64,000 nucleotides of DNA, from positions 496,001 to 560,000 of the forward strand of contig NZ_JANTYS010000002.1 of the NCBI RefSeq assembly GCF_024808255.1. The letters are read 5' to 3'. This DNA comes from Mucilaginibacter dorajii. Lineage in GTDB: Bacteria > Bacteroidota > Bacteroidia > Sphingobacteriales > Sphingobacteriaceae. How positions within the stretch are numbered: the stretch's first letter is position 1; each line of letters opens with the position of its first letter. The translations under genes were made by a program, and so were the position numbers. Below are positions 47,452 to 56,631 of this stretch, piece after piece. Under the pieces are notes generated by a model. The model was given only the letters and a program-made list of their open reading frames with translations. It was not told where the DNA came from and made no database searches.

Positions 47452-48042
47452 ATGGCAACCAAAATATTCAAACATATTCAAACCAGCGTGGTGCCTTTGC
47501 CTATCGAGAATATCGATACGGATCAAATTATCCCTGCCCGGTTTTTGAAGGCCACTACCCGCGATGGTTTTGGCAATAACCTGTTCCGCGATTGGCGTTT
47601 TGATGGCGACGATAACCCTAAACAGGATTTCGTACTTAACAACCCTAACTATAGCGGCAAGATCCTGGTTGCAGGTAAAAACTTCGGTTGCGGCAGTAGC
47701 AGGGAGCATGCGGCCTGGGCCATTGCCGATTATGGTTTTGACGCCGTGGTAAGCAGCTTTTTTGCCGATATTTTTAAAGGTAACGCGCTAAACAACGGCT
47801 TACTACCAGTGCAGGTGAGCGAAGATTTTTTAAAGAAGATCTTCGATGCGGTTTATGCCGATGAGCACGCCGTTGTAGAAATTGACCTTGTTGATCAATT
47901 CATCCGCCTGGTAGCAACCGGCGAACAGGAAAGCTTTGAAGTTAACCCTTACAAGAAGGCCTGCATGACCAATGGCTACGATGATATCGACTACATCCTG
48001 AGCAAAAAGGAAACGATAGCCGAATTTGAAGCACAGAGATAG
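47452..48042 (+). CDS. leuD: 3-isopropylmalate dehydratase, small subunit
   Basis: 196 residues. Swivelling domain that partners LeuC. '[20 protein letters not shown]', '[20 protein letters not shown]' and '[20 protein letters not shown]' are diagnostic. It is separated from leuC by the ABM gene; cytosolic. Confidence 0.97.
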   Translation: MATKIFKHIQTSVVPLPIENIDTDQIIPARFLKATTRDGFGNNLFRDWRFDGDDNPKQDFVLNNPNYSGKILVAGKNFGCGSSREHAAWAIADYGFDAVVSSFFADIFKGNALNNGLLPVQVSEDFLKKIFDAVYADEHAVVEIDLVDQFIRLVATGEQESFEVNPYKKACMTNGYDDIDYILSKKETIAEFEAQR

Positions 48043-48125
48043 GTAAAAACTGAAAGGTCAAAGGCGAAAGGTCAAAAAAATGACTTAATGACCCAATGAC
48101 GCGAAGCAAATGACAGCAAGGCGAA
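48043..48125. repeat. AAAGGTCAAAGGCGAAAGGTC repeat after leuD
   Basis: 'GAAAGGTCAAAGGCGAAAGG' then TCAAAAAAATGACTTAATGACC and 'CAATGACGCGAAGCAAATGA'. A shorter copy lies at 50043-50076. Confidence 0.7.
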
Positions 48126-48932
48126 ATGACAACAACCAACAAGCATATTCAAAGAGAAGGCAAAGGCACCGCCAAGTTATTTGACGAACGTAGTTTGGCG
48201 AATGATTATGGAACGCTTGAGTCTGCCTTAAATCCGGGCTTACGGGTTTTGGATGTGGGTTGTGGTACGGGTGCCATATCGAAAGATATAGCTGCTAAGG
48301 TTGGCGATACCGGTCACGTTACGGGTATTGATAATACGGAGTTCTTTATTCAAAGTGGTAAGGAAACTTATGCCGATATAAAAAACCTGGAGCTGATTTA
48401 TACCGATCTTTTTGCCTACGAACCAGAAGAACAGTTCGACCTGATTGTAGCTGCACGCGTTTTACAGTGGTTAAACAACCCTGTTGAAGCTTTAAAGAAA
48501 ATGCATGCCTTGTTAAAACCAGGTGGTATCGTATCTATTTTGGATTATAACCACGAGGCATTGGAGTGGCAGCCACAACCGCCGCCAAGCATGCTTAGGT
48601 TTTATACTACTTTTTTAAGATGGCGTGGCGATGCCGGCATGAACAACCACATAGCCGAGGACCTGCCCGGATATTTTGAAGAAGCCGGTTTTACCGATAT
48701 CGTTGAGTTTAATGCCGACGAGGTTTACCAAAAAGGTGAAGAAAACTTTATCCGCAAAGCAGGCATCTGGGCCAGTGTTGCCCAATCAAAGCAAATGGTA
48801 GAGGAAGGTTATATTGACGATGAGTTGCGTTTGCTGGCAATCGATGAATATACCGACTGGGTAGCAACCGATGCCGAGCGCATGACAATGAAACTAAAAG
48901 AAATACGCGGCACAAAACCGCATAATATCTAA
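48126..48932 (+). CDS. Class I SAM-dependent methyltransferase
   Basis: 268 residues. Motif I 'LRVLDVGCGTGAISKDIA' (about 39-56), post-I 'TGIDNTEFFIQSG', and motif IV-like 'FDLIVAARVLQWLNNP'. A C-terminal cap region contains 'DYNHEALEWQPQPPPSMLRF'. The substrate is unknown. It lies between leuD and leuB, so it travels with the Leu genes but has no obvious role in the pathway. Confidence 0.85.
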   Translation: MTTTNKHIQREGKGTAKLFDERSLANDYGTLESALNPGLRVLDVGCGTGAISKDIAAKVGDTGHVTGIDNTEFFIQSGKETYADIKNLELIYTDLFAYEPEEQFDLIVAARVLQWLNNPVEALKKMHALLKPGGIVSILDYNHEALEWQPQPPPSMLRFYTTFLRWRGDAGMNNHIAEDLPGYFEEAGFTDIVEFNADEVYQKGEENFIRKAGIWASVAQSKQMVEEGYIDDELRLLAIDEYTDWVATDAERMTMKLKEIRGTKPHNI

Positions 48933-48939
48933 CTAACAA

Positions 48940-48971
48940 AAACATTCCCCTTCAGGGGGTTAGGGGGCTTA
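48940..48971. repeat. CCCCTTCAGGGGGTTAGGGGG spacer before leuB
   Basis: 'CATTCCCCTTCAGGGGGTTA' then GGGGGCTTA abuts the leuB ATG at 48972. One arm of the CCCCCTGAAGGGGG family. Confidence 0.6.
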
Positions 48972-50042
48972 ATGAAAAAACACATTTTAGTAATACCTGG
49001 CGACGGGATAGGCCCCGAGGTTACCACCTGGGGTAAAGCGGTTTTAGAAAAAATTGGTCAGGATTTTGGCCACGAGTTTACGTTTGATGAGGCCCTGATG
49101 GGTCATGCAGGTATAGAGGCTACGGGTAACCCGCTGCCCGATGAAACTTTGGCAAAAGCCAAAGCCAGTGATGCCATTTTATTTGGTGCTATCGGCCATA
49201 TCAAATATGATAATGATCCATCGGCAAAGGTTAGACCAGAACAGGGATTATTAAAGATCCGCAAGGAATTAGGCCTATATGCCAACCTGCGCCCCATCAT
49301 GTTATTTGATGAGCTATTGGATGCATCGAGCCTTAAACCCGAGATACTGAAAGGTACCGATATCCTGTTTTTCCGTGAGTTGACAGGTGATGTTTACTTC
49401 GGCGAGAAAAAACGGAGTGAAGATCGCAATACCGCGTCTGATCTGATGATCTATTCACGTTACGAAGTGGAGCGCATCGCCATCAAAGCTTACGAAGCAG
49501 CTATGGTGCGTGGTAAAAGATTATGCTCGGTTGATAAGGCCAATGTGTTAGAAGCTTCACGCCTGTGGCGCGAGGTGGTACAGGAGATAGCTAAAAACTA
49601 TCCCGAGGTAGAAACCGAACACATGTTTATTGACAACGCTGCCATGCAGCTGGTTAAAAACCCTAAAAAGTTTGATGTGGTATTAACCGCCAACCTTTTT
49701 GGTGATATTTTAACCGACGAGGCATCGCAGATTGCAGGATCAATGGGGATGCTGGCATCGGCATCAATTGGTGATGGCACAGGATTTTTTGAGCCTATCC
49801 ACGGTTCGGCGCATGATATTGCCGGCATGGATAAAGCCAATCCCCTTGCCTCTATCCTGTCGGTTGCGTTGATGTTAGAGATCAGCTTCGGTCTTAAAGA
49901 CGAAGCCAGGCTTATTACATCGGCTATCGACAAAGCGCTTAAAGAAGGTTACCGCACTGGCGACATCGCAGATGCGAATACCGACAAAGCCAAAATTTTA
50001 GGCACCAAAGCAATGGGGCAAAAAGTGTTGGAGTATTTATAG
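48972..50042 (+). CDS. leuB: 3-isopropylmalate dehydrogenase
   Basis: 356 residues. It oxidatively decarboxylates 3-isopropylmalate with NAD. 'VIPGDGIGPEVTTWGKAVLE', 'LLKIRKELGLYANLRP', 'FFRELTGDVYFGEKKRSED' and 'HMFIDNAAMQLVKNPKKFDV' match the family. The metal-binding Asp cluster in 'GDILTDEASQIAGSMGML' is complete. The start abuts a repeat arm. Confidence 0.96.
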   Translation: MKKHILVIPGDGIGPEVTTWGKAVLEKIGQDFGHEFTFDEALMGHAGIEATGNPLPDETLAKAKASDAILFGAIGHIKYDNDPSAKVRPEQGLLKIRKELGLYANLRPIMLFDELLDASSLKPEILKGTDILFFRELTGDVYFGEKKRSEDRNTASDLMIYSRYEVERIAIKAYEAAMVRGKRLCSVDKANVLEASRLWREVVQEIAKNYPEVETEHMFIDNAAMQLVKNPKKFDVVLTANLFGDILTDEASQIAGSMGMLASASIGDGTGFFEPIHGSAHDIAGMDKANPLASILSVALMLEISFGLKDEARLITSAIDKALKEGYRTGDIADANTDKAKILGTKAMGQKVLEYL

Positions 50043-50076
50043 GTGAAAGGCAAAAGGTCAAAGGCGAAAGGTTGAA
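50043..50076. repeat. GTGAAAGGCAAAAGGTCAAAGG spacer after leuB
   Basis: 'GTGAAAGGCAAAAGGTCAAA' then GGCGAAAGG, matching the repeat after leuD (48043-48125). Confidence 0.65.
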
Positions 50077-50451
50077 ATGACGGGTTTTAAAGTTTTTATC
50101 TTACTATTTTTCCTCTTTTGCGGCTACGCGGCCAATAACGGGGGTGGTAGTTTTGCCTTTATTGAGTTTTTGGCCATCACCAACATAGATGATTACGAAA
50201 CATCCGAGCGGTTGGTATTACTGCTTACCATTGTGGCACAAGTAGCCGGGGTTTTCGCGCTTGTTACCTCCAACAACCGTTTGATGCTGGCTTCGGTAAT
50301 AGCCTTAAGCGCGGTGGTAATCATGGTCACCATAGCCTCGGCTGGTGCTTTGGGCAAGGTAATAGTGGTTAATACGTGTTTCCTGTTGGCAGCAATCGTT
50401 TACGTGGTACTGCACTTCAGGAAAAAGCCCCACCCAAACCCTCCCCGGTAG
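50077..50451 (+). CDS. Small membrane protein of unknown function
   Basis: 124 residues. About four hydrophobic segments: 'VFILLFFLFCGYAA', 'SFAFIEFLAI', 'LVLLLTIVAQVAGVFALV' and 'VIVVNTCFLLAAIVYVVLHF'. The last residues 'RKKPHPNPPR' are encoded by the arm of an intergenic repeat, so the original C-terminus may have been lost or extended. No family recognised. Confidence 0.65.
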   Translation: MTGFKVFILLFFLFCGYAANNGGGSFAFIEFLAITNIDDYETSERLVLLLTIVAQVAGVFALVTSNNRLMLASVIALSAVVIMVTIASAGALGKVIVVNTCFLLAAIVYVVLHFRKKPHPNPPR

Positions 50452-50533
50452 GGAGGGCTTAAAAAGGAAGTTATAAATAACATATTTTAAAAACAAAAAG
50501 TCTCCCTGCCGGGGAGATTTAGAGGGGACTAAA
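50425..50533. repeat. CCCAAACCCTCCCCGGTAGGG element, overlapping a gene end
   Basis: 'CCCCACCCAAACCCTCCCCG', 'GTAGGGAGGGCTTAAAAAGG', then 'AAAGTCTCCCTGCCGGGG' and 'AGATTTAGAGGGGACTAAA'. Same family as 44245-44330. Confidence 0.82.
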
Positions 50534-51289
50534 ATGAAGTGGAACGCTGATTTATACGACCAAAAGCACGCCTTTGTATTCAAATTTGGCGAGGATGTGG
50601 TCGATTTGCTGGATGTTAAACCCGGTGAGCATGTCCTGGATATTGGTTGCGGCACGGGCCACCTAACCAAACAGATCCAGGATAAAGGTGCCATTGTAAA
50701 AGGTACCGACTATTCGCCGGATATGATCGCGCAGGCAAAGGCTTTGTTCCCCGATGTTGATTTCGCAGTGGAAAACGCTGCTGATTTTTATACAGAACAA
50801 AAGTACGACGCCGTATTCAGCAACGCGGCCCTGCATTGGGTTTTGGATGCCAACGGCGCTATCAAAAACGTATACGATGCCCTGAAACATGGCGGCCGTT
50901 TTGTGGCCGAAATGGGCGGTAAAGGCAACGTGGAGAAACTAACCCAGGCTGTAAGGCTGGTATTGGTTAACCACGGTTACGTAAACCAGGCCGATGTTAA
51001 AGTATGGTTCTTCCCCTCAACGGCCGAATACGCCAAATTACTGGAGGACCACGGCTTCAGGGTAACATTCACCTCGCACTTTGACCGCAAAACACCTTTA
51101 CAGGATGGCGACGAGGGCGTAGCCAAATGGATCAGGATGTTTGGTGCCCAGTTTTTGCAGGACATCCCCGAAGACGAAAAAGAACAGATACTAAAAGAAA
51201 TAACCCACAAGCTTGAACCCTACTACAACGAAGGCGGCCAATGGTACGCCGACTATAAAAGACTAAGGTTTGTGGCGGTGAAAGAGTAG
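50534..51289 (+). CDS. Class I SAM-dependent methyltransferase, trans-aconitate type
   Basis: 251 residues. 'MKWNADLYDQKHAFVFKFGE' then motif I 'HVLDIGCGTGHLTKQIQD', 'VKGTDYSPDMIAQAKALFPD', and 'YDAVFSNAALHWVLD', the arrangement of trans-aconitate/juvenile-hormone-type methyltransferases. A role in detoxifying trans-aconitate would fit a nearby aconitase-type enzyme, but this is speculative. Confidence 0.82.
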   Translation: MKWNADLYDQKHAFVFKFGEDVVDLLDVKPGEHVLDIGCGTGHLTKQIQDKGAIVKGTDYSPDMIAQAKALFPDVDFAVENAADFYTEQKYDAVFSNAALHWVLDANGAIKNVYDALKHGGRFVAEMGGKGNVEKLTQAVRLVLVNHGYVNQADVKVWFFPSTAEYAKLLEDHGFRVTFTSHFDRKTPLQDGDEGVAKWIRMFGAQFLQDIPEDEKEQILKEITHKLEPYYNEGGQWYADYKRLRFVAVKE

Positions 51290-51440
51290 TAAGTAGTTAG
51301 TATCAAGTATCAAGACTTTTAATTGACACTTGGATTAACGATATTTAATGTTTAATAAATAATTAGCGTAGTTATTTATCATATGCCAGGAACAAATCTT
51401 GCTACTTGATACTAACTACTTGATACTAAAAAAGAAGAAT
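51290..51440. repeat. TAGTTAGTATCAAGTATCAAG element before leuA
   Basis: The left arm 'TAGTTAGTATCAAGTATCAA' (from 51295) is inverted against 'TTGCTACTTGATACTAAC' then TACTTGATACTAAAA. Same family as 25128-25277 and 45476-45619. It fills the entire junction. Confidence 0.85.
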
Positions 51441-52607
51441 ATGTTACACGATCCCAACCGCGTTTATGTTTTTGATACCACGCTTCGCGATGGCGAGCAG
51501 GTACCAGGGTGCCAGTTAACCACCCCCGAAAAGATTGAGATAGCTAAAGAACTGGAACTACTGGGCGTGGATATTATTGAAGCTGGCTTTCCGGTTTCAA
51601 GTCCGGGAGATTTTCAGAGTGTTGTCGAGATTTCTAAAGCAGTAACCAACCCTACCGTTTGCGCGCTTACCCGTGCCAACAAAGGCGATATTGATGCCGC
51701 TGTAGAATCATTAAAATATGCCAAACATCCGCGTATCCATACCGGTATCGGCTCATCAGATATGCACATTAAGCATAAGTTTAACAGCACCCGCGAGGAG
51801 ATCCTGGAGCGTGCCGTTGAAGCTGTAAAATATGCCAAAAAATCTGTTGAAGATATTGAGTTTTATGCCGAGGATGCCGGCAGAGCCGATGTAGTTTACC
51901 TGGCGCAAATGGTTGAGGCTGTTATTGCTGCCGGAGCTACCGTGGTAAACATCCCCGATACCAATGGCTATTGCCTGCCAGACCAGTACGGTGCCAAGAT
52001 CAGGTTTTTGAAAGAGAACGTTAAAAACATCGATAAGGCCATTATCTCGGTACACTGCCATAACGATTTAGGCCTGGCTACCGCCAACTCCATAGCCGGT
52101 TTACAGAACGGTGCCCGCCAAATAGAAGGTACCATCAACGGCATTGGCGAACGCGCGGGCAATACCTCTATTGAAGAGGTGGTGATGATCCTGAAAACGC
52201 ACCAGGTGTTGGGCTTACATACCCAGATAGACTCTAAACGTTTTTATGAACTAAGCCAGATGATCCGCACACAAATGCGCATGCCGGTGCAGCCAAATAA
52301 GGCTATTGTAGGCAGCAACGCCTTCGCGCACAGCTCGGGCATTCACCAGGATGGTTTCCTGAAAATGCGCGAGAACTACGAGATCATTCGCCCTGAAGAT
52401 GTAGGCTTCCCGAGCGCCACAATAGTGCTAACCGCGCGCAGCGGCAGGCATGCTCTGAAGTTCCATTTGGAACGCCTTGGCTTTACATTAGATAAAGATG
52501 AATTAGCCGCTGTTTACAACAAGTTTTTAACGCTTGCCGATGTCAAGCTTGATATAAATGACGAAGACCTGAACGGCTTAATGGCCCACAGGCTGGTAAA
52601 AAACTAA
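51441..52607 (+). CDS. leuA: 2-isopropylmalate synthase, short form
   Basis: 388 residues from ATG 51441; an upstream in-frame start at 51399 lies in the repeat. HMGL-like TIM barrel: '[20 protein letters not shown]', '[13 protein letters not shown]', '[20 protein letters not shown]' and '[20 protein letters not shown]' with metal-binding Asp/His. The protein stops shortly after the barrel ('[18 protein letters not shown]') and lacks the C-terminal dimerisation/feedback domain of about 120 residues found in most LeuA. Leu inhibition may therefore be weak or absent. Gap to ilvA is two bases. Confidence 0.93.
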   Translation: MLHDPNRVYVFDTTLRDGEQVPGCQLTTPEKIEIAKELELLGVDIIEAGFPVSSPGDFQSVVEISKAVTNPTVCALTRANKGDIDAAVESLKYAKHPRIHTGIGSSDMHIKHKFNSTREEILERAVEAVKYAKKSVEDIEFYAEDAGRADVVYLAQMVEAVIAAGATVVNIPDTNGYCLPDQYGAKIRFLKENVKNIDKAIISVHCHNDLGLATANSIAGLQNGARQIEGTINGIGERAGNTSIEEVVMILKTHQVLGLHTQIDSKRFYELSQMIRTQMRMPVQPNKAIVGSNAFAHSSGIHQDGFLKMRENYEIIRPEDVGFPSATIVLTARSGRHALKFHLERLGFTLDKDELAAVYNKFLTLADVKLDINDEDLNGLMAHRLVKN

Positions 52608-52609
52608 TA

Positions 52610-53860
52610 ATGGAAACCGAAACTAAAAACCTGCTCGATTTCGATTCGGCTTACGAACGACTGAAAGAGGTTGTAAAACGCACCCCCCTGGAGTATAATG
52701 CCGGCCTATCGGCAAAGTACGAGTGCGAGATATATTTAAAGCGTGAGGATTTGCAAATGGTACGGTCGTACAAATTGCGTGGTGCTTACAACATGATCAG
52801 TCAGCTTACACAGGATGAGCTTGACCGCGGCGTAGTTTGCGCCAGCGCGGGCAACCATGCCCAGGGCGTGGCCTTTAGCTGCAGCCGACTGGGTACCAAA
52901 GGGGTAATTTTTATGCCCGAGATTACCCCGCGTCAAAAAATCACCCAAACCGAAATGCACGGCAAGGGCAATATTGAAATTGTACTCACCGGCGATACTT
53001 TTGACGATTGCCTGCGCGAAGCCCTCATTTATACCGAGGCGCACGGCATGACGTTTATCCCGCCATTCGATAATTACCGCATCATTGAAGGCCAGGGAAC
53101 CGTGGGCGTCGAGATATTGCAGGACTTGCCGGATATCGAGGCCATTATTATGCCTATAGGTGGCGGCGGACTGGCAGCCGGCACAGGTAGTTACCTTAAA
53201 CAACACGTACCGGGCATTTACCTGGCCGGTGTTGAACCCGAAGGTGCCCCGTCGATGCTGGAAGCCTTTGAACACGGCGGACCGGTTACACTCAAGGAAA
53301 TTAACCGCTTTGTGGATGGTGCCGCGGTTAAATGCGTAGGCAAGCTTACCTACAACCTATGCCACGAGGTGCTGGACGATATGCTGCTGGTACCCGAAGG
53401 CAAAGTGTGTACCACCATATTGAAGCTATACAACGAAGATGCCATTGTAGTTGAACCCGCCGGCGCGCTATCCGTAGCCGTGCTGGATGCCTGCAAGGAT
53501 AAAATTAAAGGCAAAAAGGTCGTGTGCGTGATCAGCGGTGGTAATAATGACATTGCCCGCATGCAAGAGATCAAGGAGAAATCCCTGCTGTATGAAGGTT
53601 TGAAGCATTACTTTATCGTACGCTTTCCGCAGCGCCCGGGAGCATTGAAGTTATTCGTGAACAACGTATTAGGTCCCGGCGACGATATCACCCGTTTCGA
53701 GTTCATCAAAAAAACCGAAAAAGAAAACGGCCCGGCCCTGGTAGGCATCGAACTTAAAAACGCCGCCGACTACCCCGCACTGCTCAACCGCATGGAAGCC
53801 CACCGCTTCAGCGTTATTGAGCTGAATAAGGATCAAACCCTGTTTGAGTATTTGGTATAA
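52610..53860 (+). CDS. ilvA: Threonine ammonia-lyase (biosynthetic)
   Basis: 416 residues. It makes 2-oxobutyrate from Thr, the first committed step to Ile. The PLP lysine is in 'MVRSYKLRGAYNMIS', the PLP phosphate loop is 'PIGGGGLAAGTGSYL', and 'VCASAGNHAQGVAFSCSRLG' is the substrate loop. A single ACT-like C-terminal domain begins near 335 ('YFIVRFPQRPGALKLFVNNV'). Length matches the one-domain B. subtilis type. Last gene of the operon, tightly coupled to leuA. Confidence 0.95.
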   Translation: METETKNLLDFDSAYERLKEVVKRTPLEYNAGLSAKYECEIYLKREDLQMVRSYKLRGAYNMISQLTQDELDRGVVCASAGNHAQGVAFSCSRLGTKGVIFMPEITPRQKITQTEMHGKGNIEIVLTGDTFDDCLREALIYTEAHGMTFIPPFDNYRIIEGQGTVGVEILQDLPDIEAIIMPIGGGGLAAGTGSYLKQHVPGIYLAGVEPEGAPSMLEAFEHGGPVTLKEINRFVDGAAVKCVGKLTYNLCHEVLDDMLLVPEGKVCTTILKLYNEDAIVVEPAGALSVAVLDACKDKIKGKKVVCVISGGNNDIARMQEIKEKSLLYEGLKHYFIVRFPQRPGALKLFVNNVLGPGDDITRFEFIKKTEKENGPALVGIELKNAADYPALLNRMEAHRFSVIELNKDQTLFEYLV

Positions 53861-53865
53861 AAACC

Positions 53866-53930
53866 CACCATGTCATTGCGAGGAACGAAGCAATCGCGAA
53901 CTGTACAGGGCAACTTTACAGATCAAAAGA
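53866..53930. repeat. GTCATTGCGAGGAACGAAGC half-element
   Basis: 'CATGTCATTGCGAGGAACGA' then AGCAATCGCGAACTG, without its inverted arm. It matches 8350-8372. A single-arm remnant after ilvA. Confidence 0.7.
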
Positions 53931-53953
53931 TTACCTCATAACCCAAACATAAC

Positions 53954-53990
53954 AAAGCCTCCCGGAGATAAAACTTCGGGAGGCTTTTTG
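53954..53990 (+). terminator. Terminator of the ilv/leu operon
   Basis: AAAGCCTCCCG / CGGGAGGCTTT stem with TTTTGTTTT tail. It marks the end of the operon. Confidence 0.88.
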
Positions 53991-54025
53991 TTTTACTAAA
54001 TCATCGTGATTTGCATGCCGGGTAC

Positions 54026-54046
54026 ACGCGGAACGGGTGCACCAGC
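54026..54046. repeat. ACGCGGAACG-N2-TGCACC motif at the island edge
   Basis: ACGCGGAACGGGTGCACCAG at 54026-54045. It recurs as ACGCGGAACGCTTGCACC (59314-59331) and, reversed and degenerate, as GCGCACACGTTTCGCATGCG (62970-62989). Confidence 0.45.
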
Positions 54047-54090
54047 TTGGGACATTAAATTGAAAATCGCTCAAACTCCAATTGTTTTTT

Positions 54091-56631
54091 TTAAACATAT
54101 TCAGTGGCTACTTCCTCGATTCTTCTCCTAACATCATCCACAGGCTGAATTAACTCCTCGCCCATTTTTAAAAACTCATTTGGGTATTTATCTTTTAGAT
54201 TATACATTAAAGCATAATAAATTGGCTTCATTTGATCTTTCAAGTTCACCCGTTGCCCTTTCTCAAATATCTCGGCGACAAAATGGTATTGTTTTTTGGC
54301 CATTAATAATATTATCAACTTTTCAAGATATTCATTATTGATATTAAAGTTTATCAGGTCACTTTTTTCGAGATATTTATTTATGAAAGAGAAAGATTCT
54401 TGGAAATGATTATTCCAAACTTTAATTATTGCTTTCATTAAAAATACTACTGGATTATCCTTCGAATCTAATTCGTCAAAAATAGCATTGGCTTTTACCT
54501 TGTCTTTATTATTAAAATAAATTGAAGCTAAAATTATTTGAGCCAATTCTAATAACCGAGATCCATAATTACCTTTCGTTAATAAATCTTTAGCCCGAAA
54601 GAGTACTTTTTCAGCACCATCATTGTCATTATCAAAAAGTGAAAAGCCTTCATAAAACAGAAAGTCTCCGTCATTGGCGTACTTAAATCGAGTTTTCTCT
54701 ATCAAATCAAGGGCTTTTTCAACTTGCCTACCCTTAAATACATAAAAATCAATTAATTTTTTTTCTAATGTAGTATCCCCTGCTTCAATTCCATTTAGAT
54801 ATTCTTTTTCTGCATTCACAAAGTCTCCGATTTTGGTATAGCAATTTGCCAATTCATAGTAGCCTTTCTCATTACCTAATTCGATAGAAAGTTTATGATA
54901 TTTTATAGCTCTTTTTAAATTTAATGCTATAGACGTTTGATATACGATACCTATAGCGCTTGCTATTTGAGATTTTTGAATATTTATTCCAGAAATATCA
55001 ATGTCCAAAGAGGCATTTAAATACTTAATAGCTTTTTGCGGCTCTACCAGCTTTAAATATGCCATTCCCAATAATAATGGCTTGAGGTTATTTCCATCAT
55101 TTAATACCTCAATTGCTTTTGCAGGTTTATCAAGATTGAAATAACTGTTGAATAGTAATGTATTAGCTTCCCCAGAAGTTTGATCAATTGATTCTAATAA
55201 CATTATTGCTTCCTTATATTTTTCCTCGTTATAAAGTACCCTTGCTTTGTTAAATTTTTCAAGGCTAACTTGTGGTAACAGCTTTTTTTGATCATCATTT
55301 AAAATAACTTCGGTAGCTTTTATTATAGTAGCCTGATCTTCAAAACCTACATTAGCTGAATACGTTAAAGCCTCGGCAATCATAATTGCCGAACTCGCGT
55401 AGTATTTTCCCGATTGTAATAACTCAATGTGTTTTTTTATAAAGTTCCCTATACTTTCTCCGTCATACCAAGCTTCTAAAAATTTCGTCAACCACATAAC
55501 ACGACACCTATCCATCCTATCACCGTTGCGCATTAAGTACCAAATGTTAAAGAAGCGCTCATTAAGTTGATATAAATGATTTTTAGTATTAGTATGTTTT
55601 TTTTCCAGAATGTTATTTTTTTCCAGTTGTTGCAGCTGAGCCGATATTAACTTTGTGGACATTAACTTACCATTTTCACGAATATTCTCTGCTATTTCTT
55701 TTGTGCTAATTGCATCCCACCTTTTAGCTATAACATCTATTATTTTTCGCTGCTGAACCGGGAGGTCTTCAATCCGATGTTTGTATAAAGGGGTAATACG
55801 ATCAAGTATAATTTCCAGGTTCTGCAAAGCGGTGCCGTCTTCATCTGCTAATATCACTTCATAAATTAGCATTATCGTTCGGATTACTCCACCTGTTAAA
55901 ATACCCAGCGTCTCTATTTTCCCTTTGCTTTTCTCGATGTTGATCTTCTTTTCAGAACCTTCCTGAAGTTTTCCTATTAACTGTATCGTGTCGTCTTTAT
56001 TAAGCCCTTCAAGATTGATAATTTTAAAGAATTCAAAAAAAGGTTTGGAATAATCGTACAAATCCTCAAGAACTATAGCCGAAGCGCCTACAATCCTAAT
56101 ATCATTACAATTCATCAAAACTTCCCTGAGGCGGCGTTGCTCTTTCTCTTTTAAGTTATCCAAAAAAAGCTGCCCAAAATTATCAAAAAAAATTACCAGC
56201 TTCTTTTGCTCACTTTTTAGTATACTAATTAATAATTCGAAAATTCTTTTCTCATAGTCATCAGTCCCAACAAACTTATCTGTTTCTCTATAATACATGC
56301 CACCCGTTTGCCACAAATTATCAAGGTATTTTAAAAGCTTTTCCCACAAATTTGAGAGGGAAGTAAGGTCGTAGGATTCTTCATTAAAGAAAACTGGTAC
56401 CATCCATTTAATGAGTTCTGGTGTATTTTCTATTTCATATTTTAAGCGCAACAACAGGGTGGTTTTGCCCATCCCTCGTTGGCCTTGAATCAGATAATTT
56501 TGTTCCGGATATTGCATAGTTCCGGTTTCAAGGTCTTTGAAAATCTTTTTAAAGACGCTTGTTCTCGCTACAAAATTTTCGATCAACCAATCTTTGGGCT
56601 GACCCGCTGGATTATATAGTTTATTTTCCAT
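54091..56631 (-). CDS. P-loop ATPase with C-terminal TPR-like repeats (STAND-like)
   Basis: 846 residues. Walker A 'GQRGMGKTT' (50-58), Walker B 'LVIFFDNF' (145-152), then sensor-like 'IRIVGASAIVLE' and a helical lid. A winged-helix-like region sits at about 290-360 ('RKIIDVIAKRWDAISTKEIA'). From about 460 to the end come degenerate TPR/Sel1-type repeats ('EKYKEAIMLLESIDQT', 'PQKAIKYLNASLD', 'RAIKYHKLSIELGNEKGYYE', 'GDFVNAEKEYLNGIE'). This ATPase-wHTH-repeat layout is that of STAND sensors. Its start overlaps the stop of the 387-residue ATPase gene by one base (TAATG). It is AT-rich compared with the core genes. An immune role is an inference. Confidence 0.78.
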   Translation of the reverse strand: MENKLYNPAGQPKDWLIENFVARTSVFKKIFKDLETGTMQYPEQNYLIQGQRGMGKTTLLLRLKYEIENTPELIKWMVPVFFNEESYDLTSLSNLWEKLLKYLDNLWQTGGMYYRETDKFVGTDDYEKRIFELLISILKSEQKKLVIFFDNFGQLFLDNLKEKEQRRLREVLMNCNDIRIVGASAIVLEDLYDYSKPFFEFFKIINLEGLNKDDTIQLIGKLQEGSEKKINIEKSKGKIETLGILTGGVIRTIMLIYEVILADEDGTALQNLEIILDRITPLYKHRIEDLPVQQRKIIDVIAKRWDAISTKEIAENIRENGKLMSTKLISAQLQQLEKNNILEKKHTNTKNHLYQLNERFFNIWYLMRNGDRMDRCRVMWLTKFLEAWYDGESIGNFIKKHIELLQSGKYYASSAIMIAEALTYSANVGFEDQATIIKATEVILNDDQKKLLPQVSLEKFNKARVLYNEEKYKEAIMLLESIDQTSGEANTLLFNSYFNLDKPAKAIEVLNDGNNLKPLLLGMAYLKLVEPQKAIKYLNASLDIDISGINIQKSQIASAIGIVYQTSIALNLKRAIKYHKLSIELGNEKGYYELANCYTKIGDFVNAEKEYLNGIEAGDTTLEKKLIDFYVFKGRQVEKALDLIEKTRFKYANDGDFLFYEGFSLFDNDNDGAEKVLFRAKDLLTKGNYGSRLLELAQIILASIYFNNKDKVKANAIFDELDSKDNPVVFLMKAIIKVWNNHFQESFSFINKYLEKSDLINFNINNEYLEKLIILLMAKKQYHFVAEIFEKGQRVNLKDQMKPIYYALMYNLKDKYPNEFLKMGEELIQPVDDVRRRIEEVATEYV

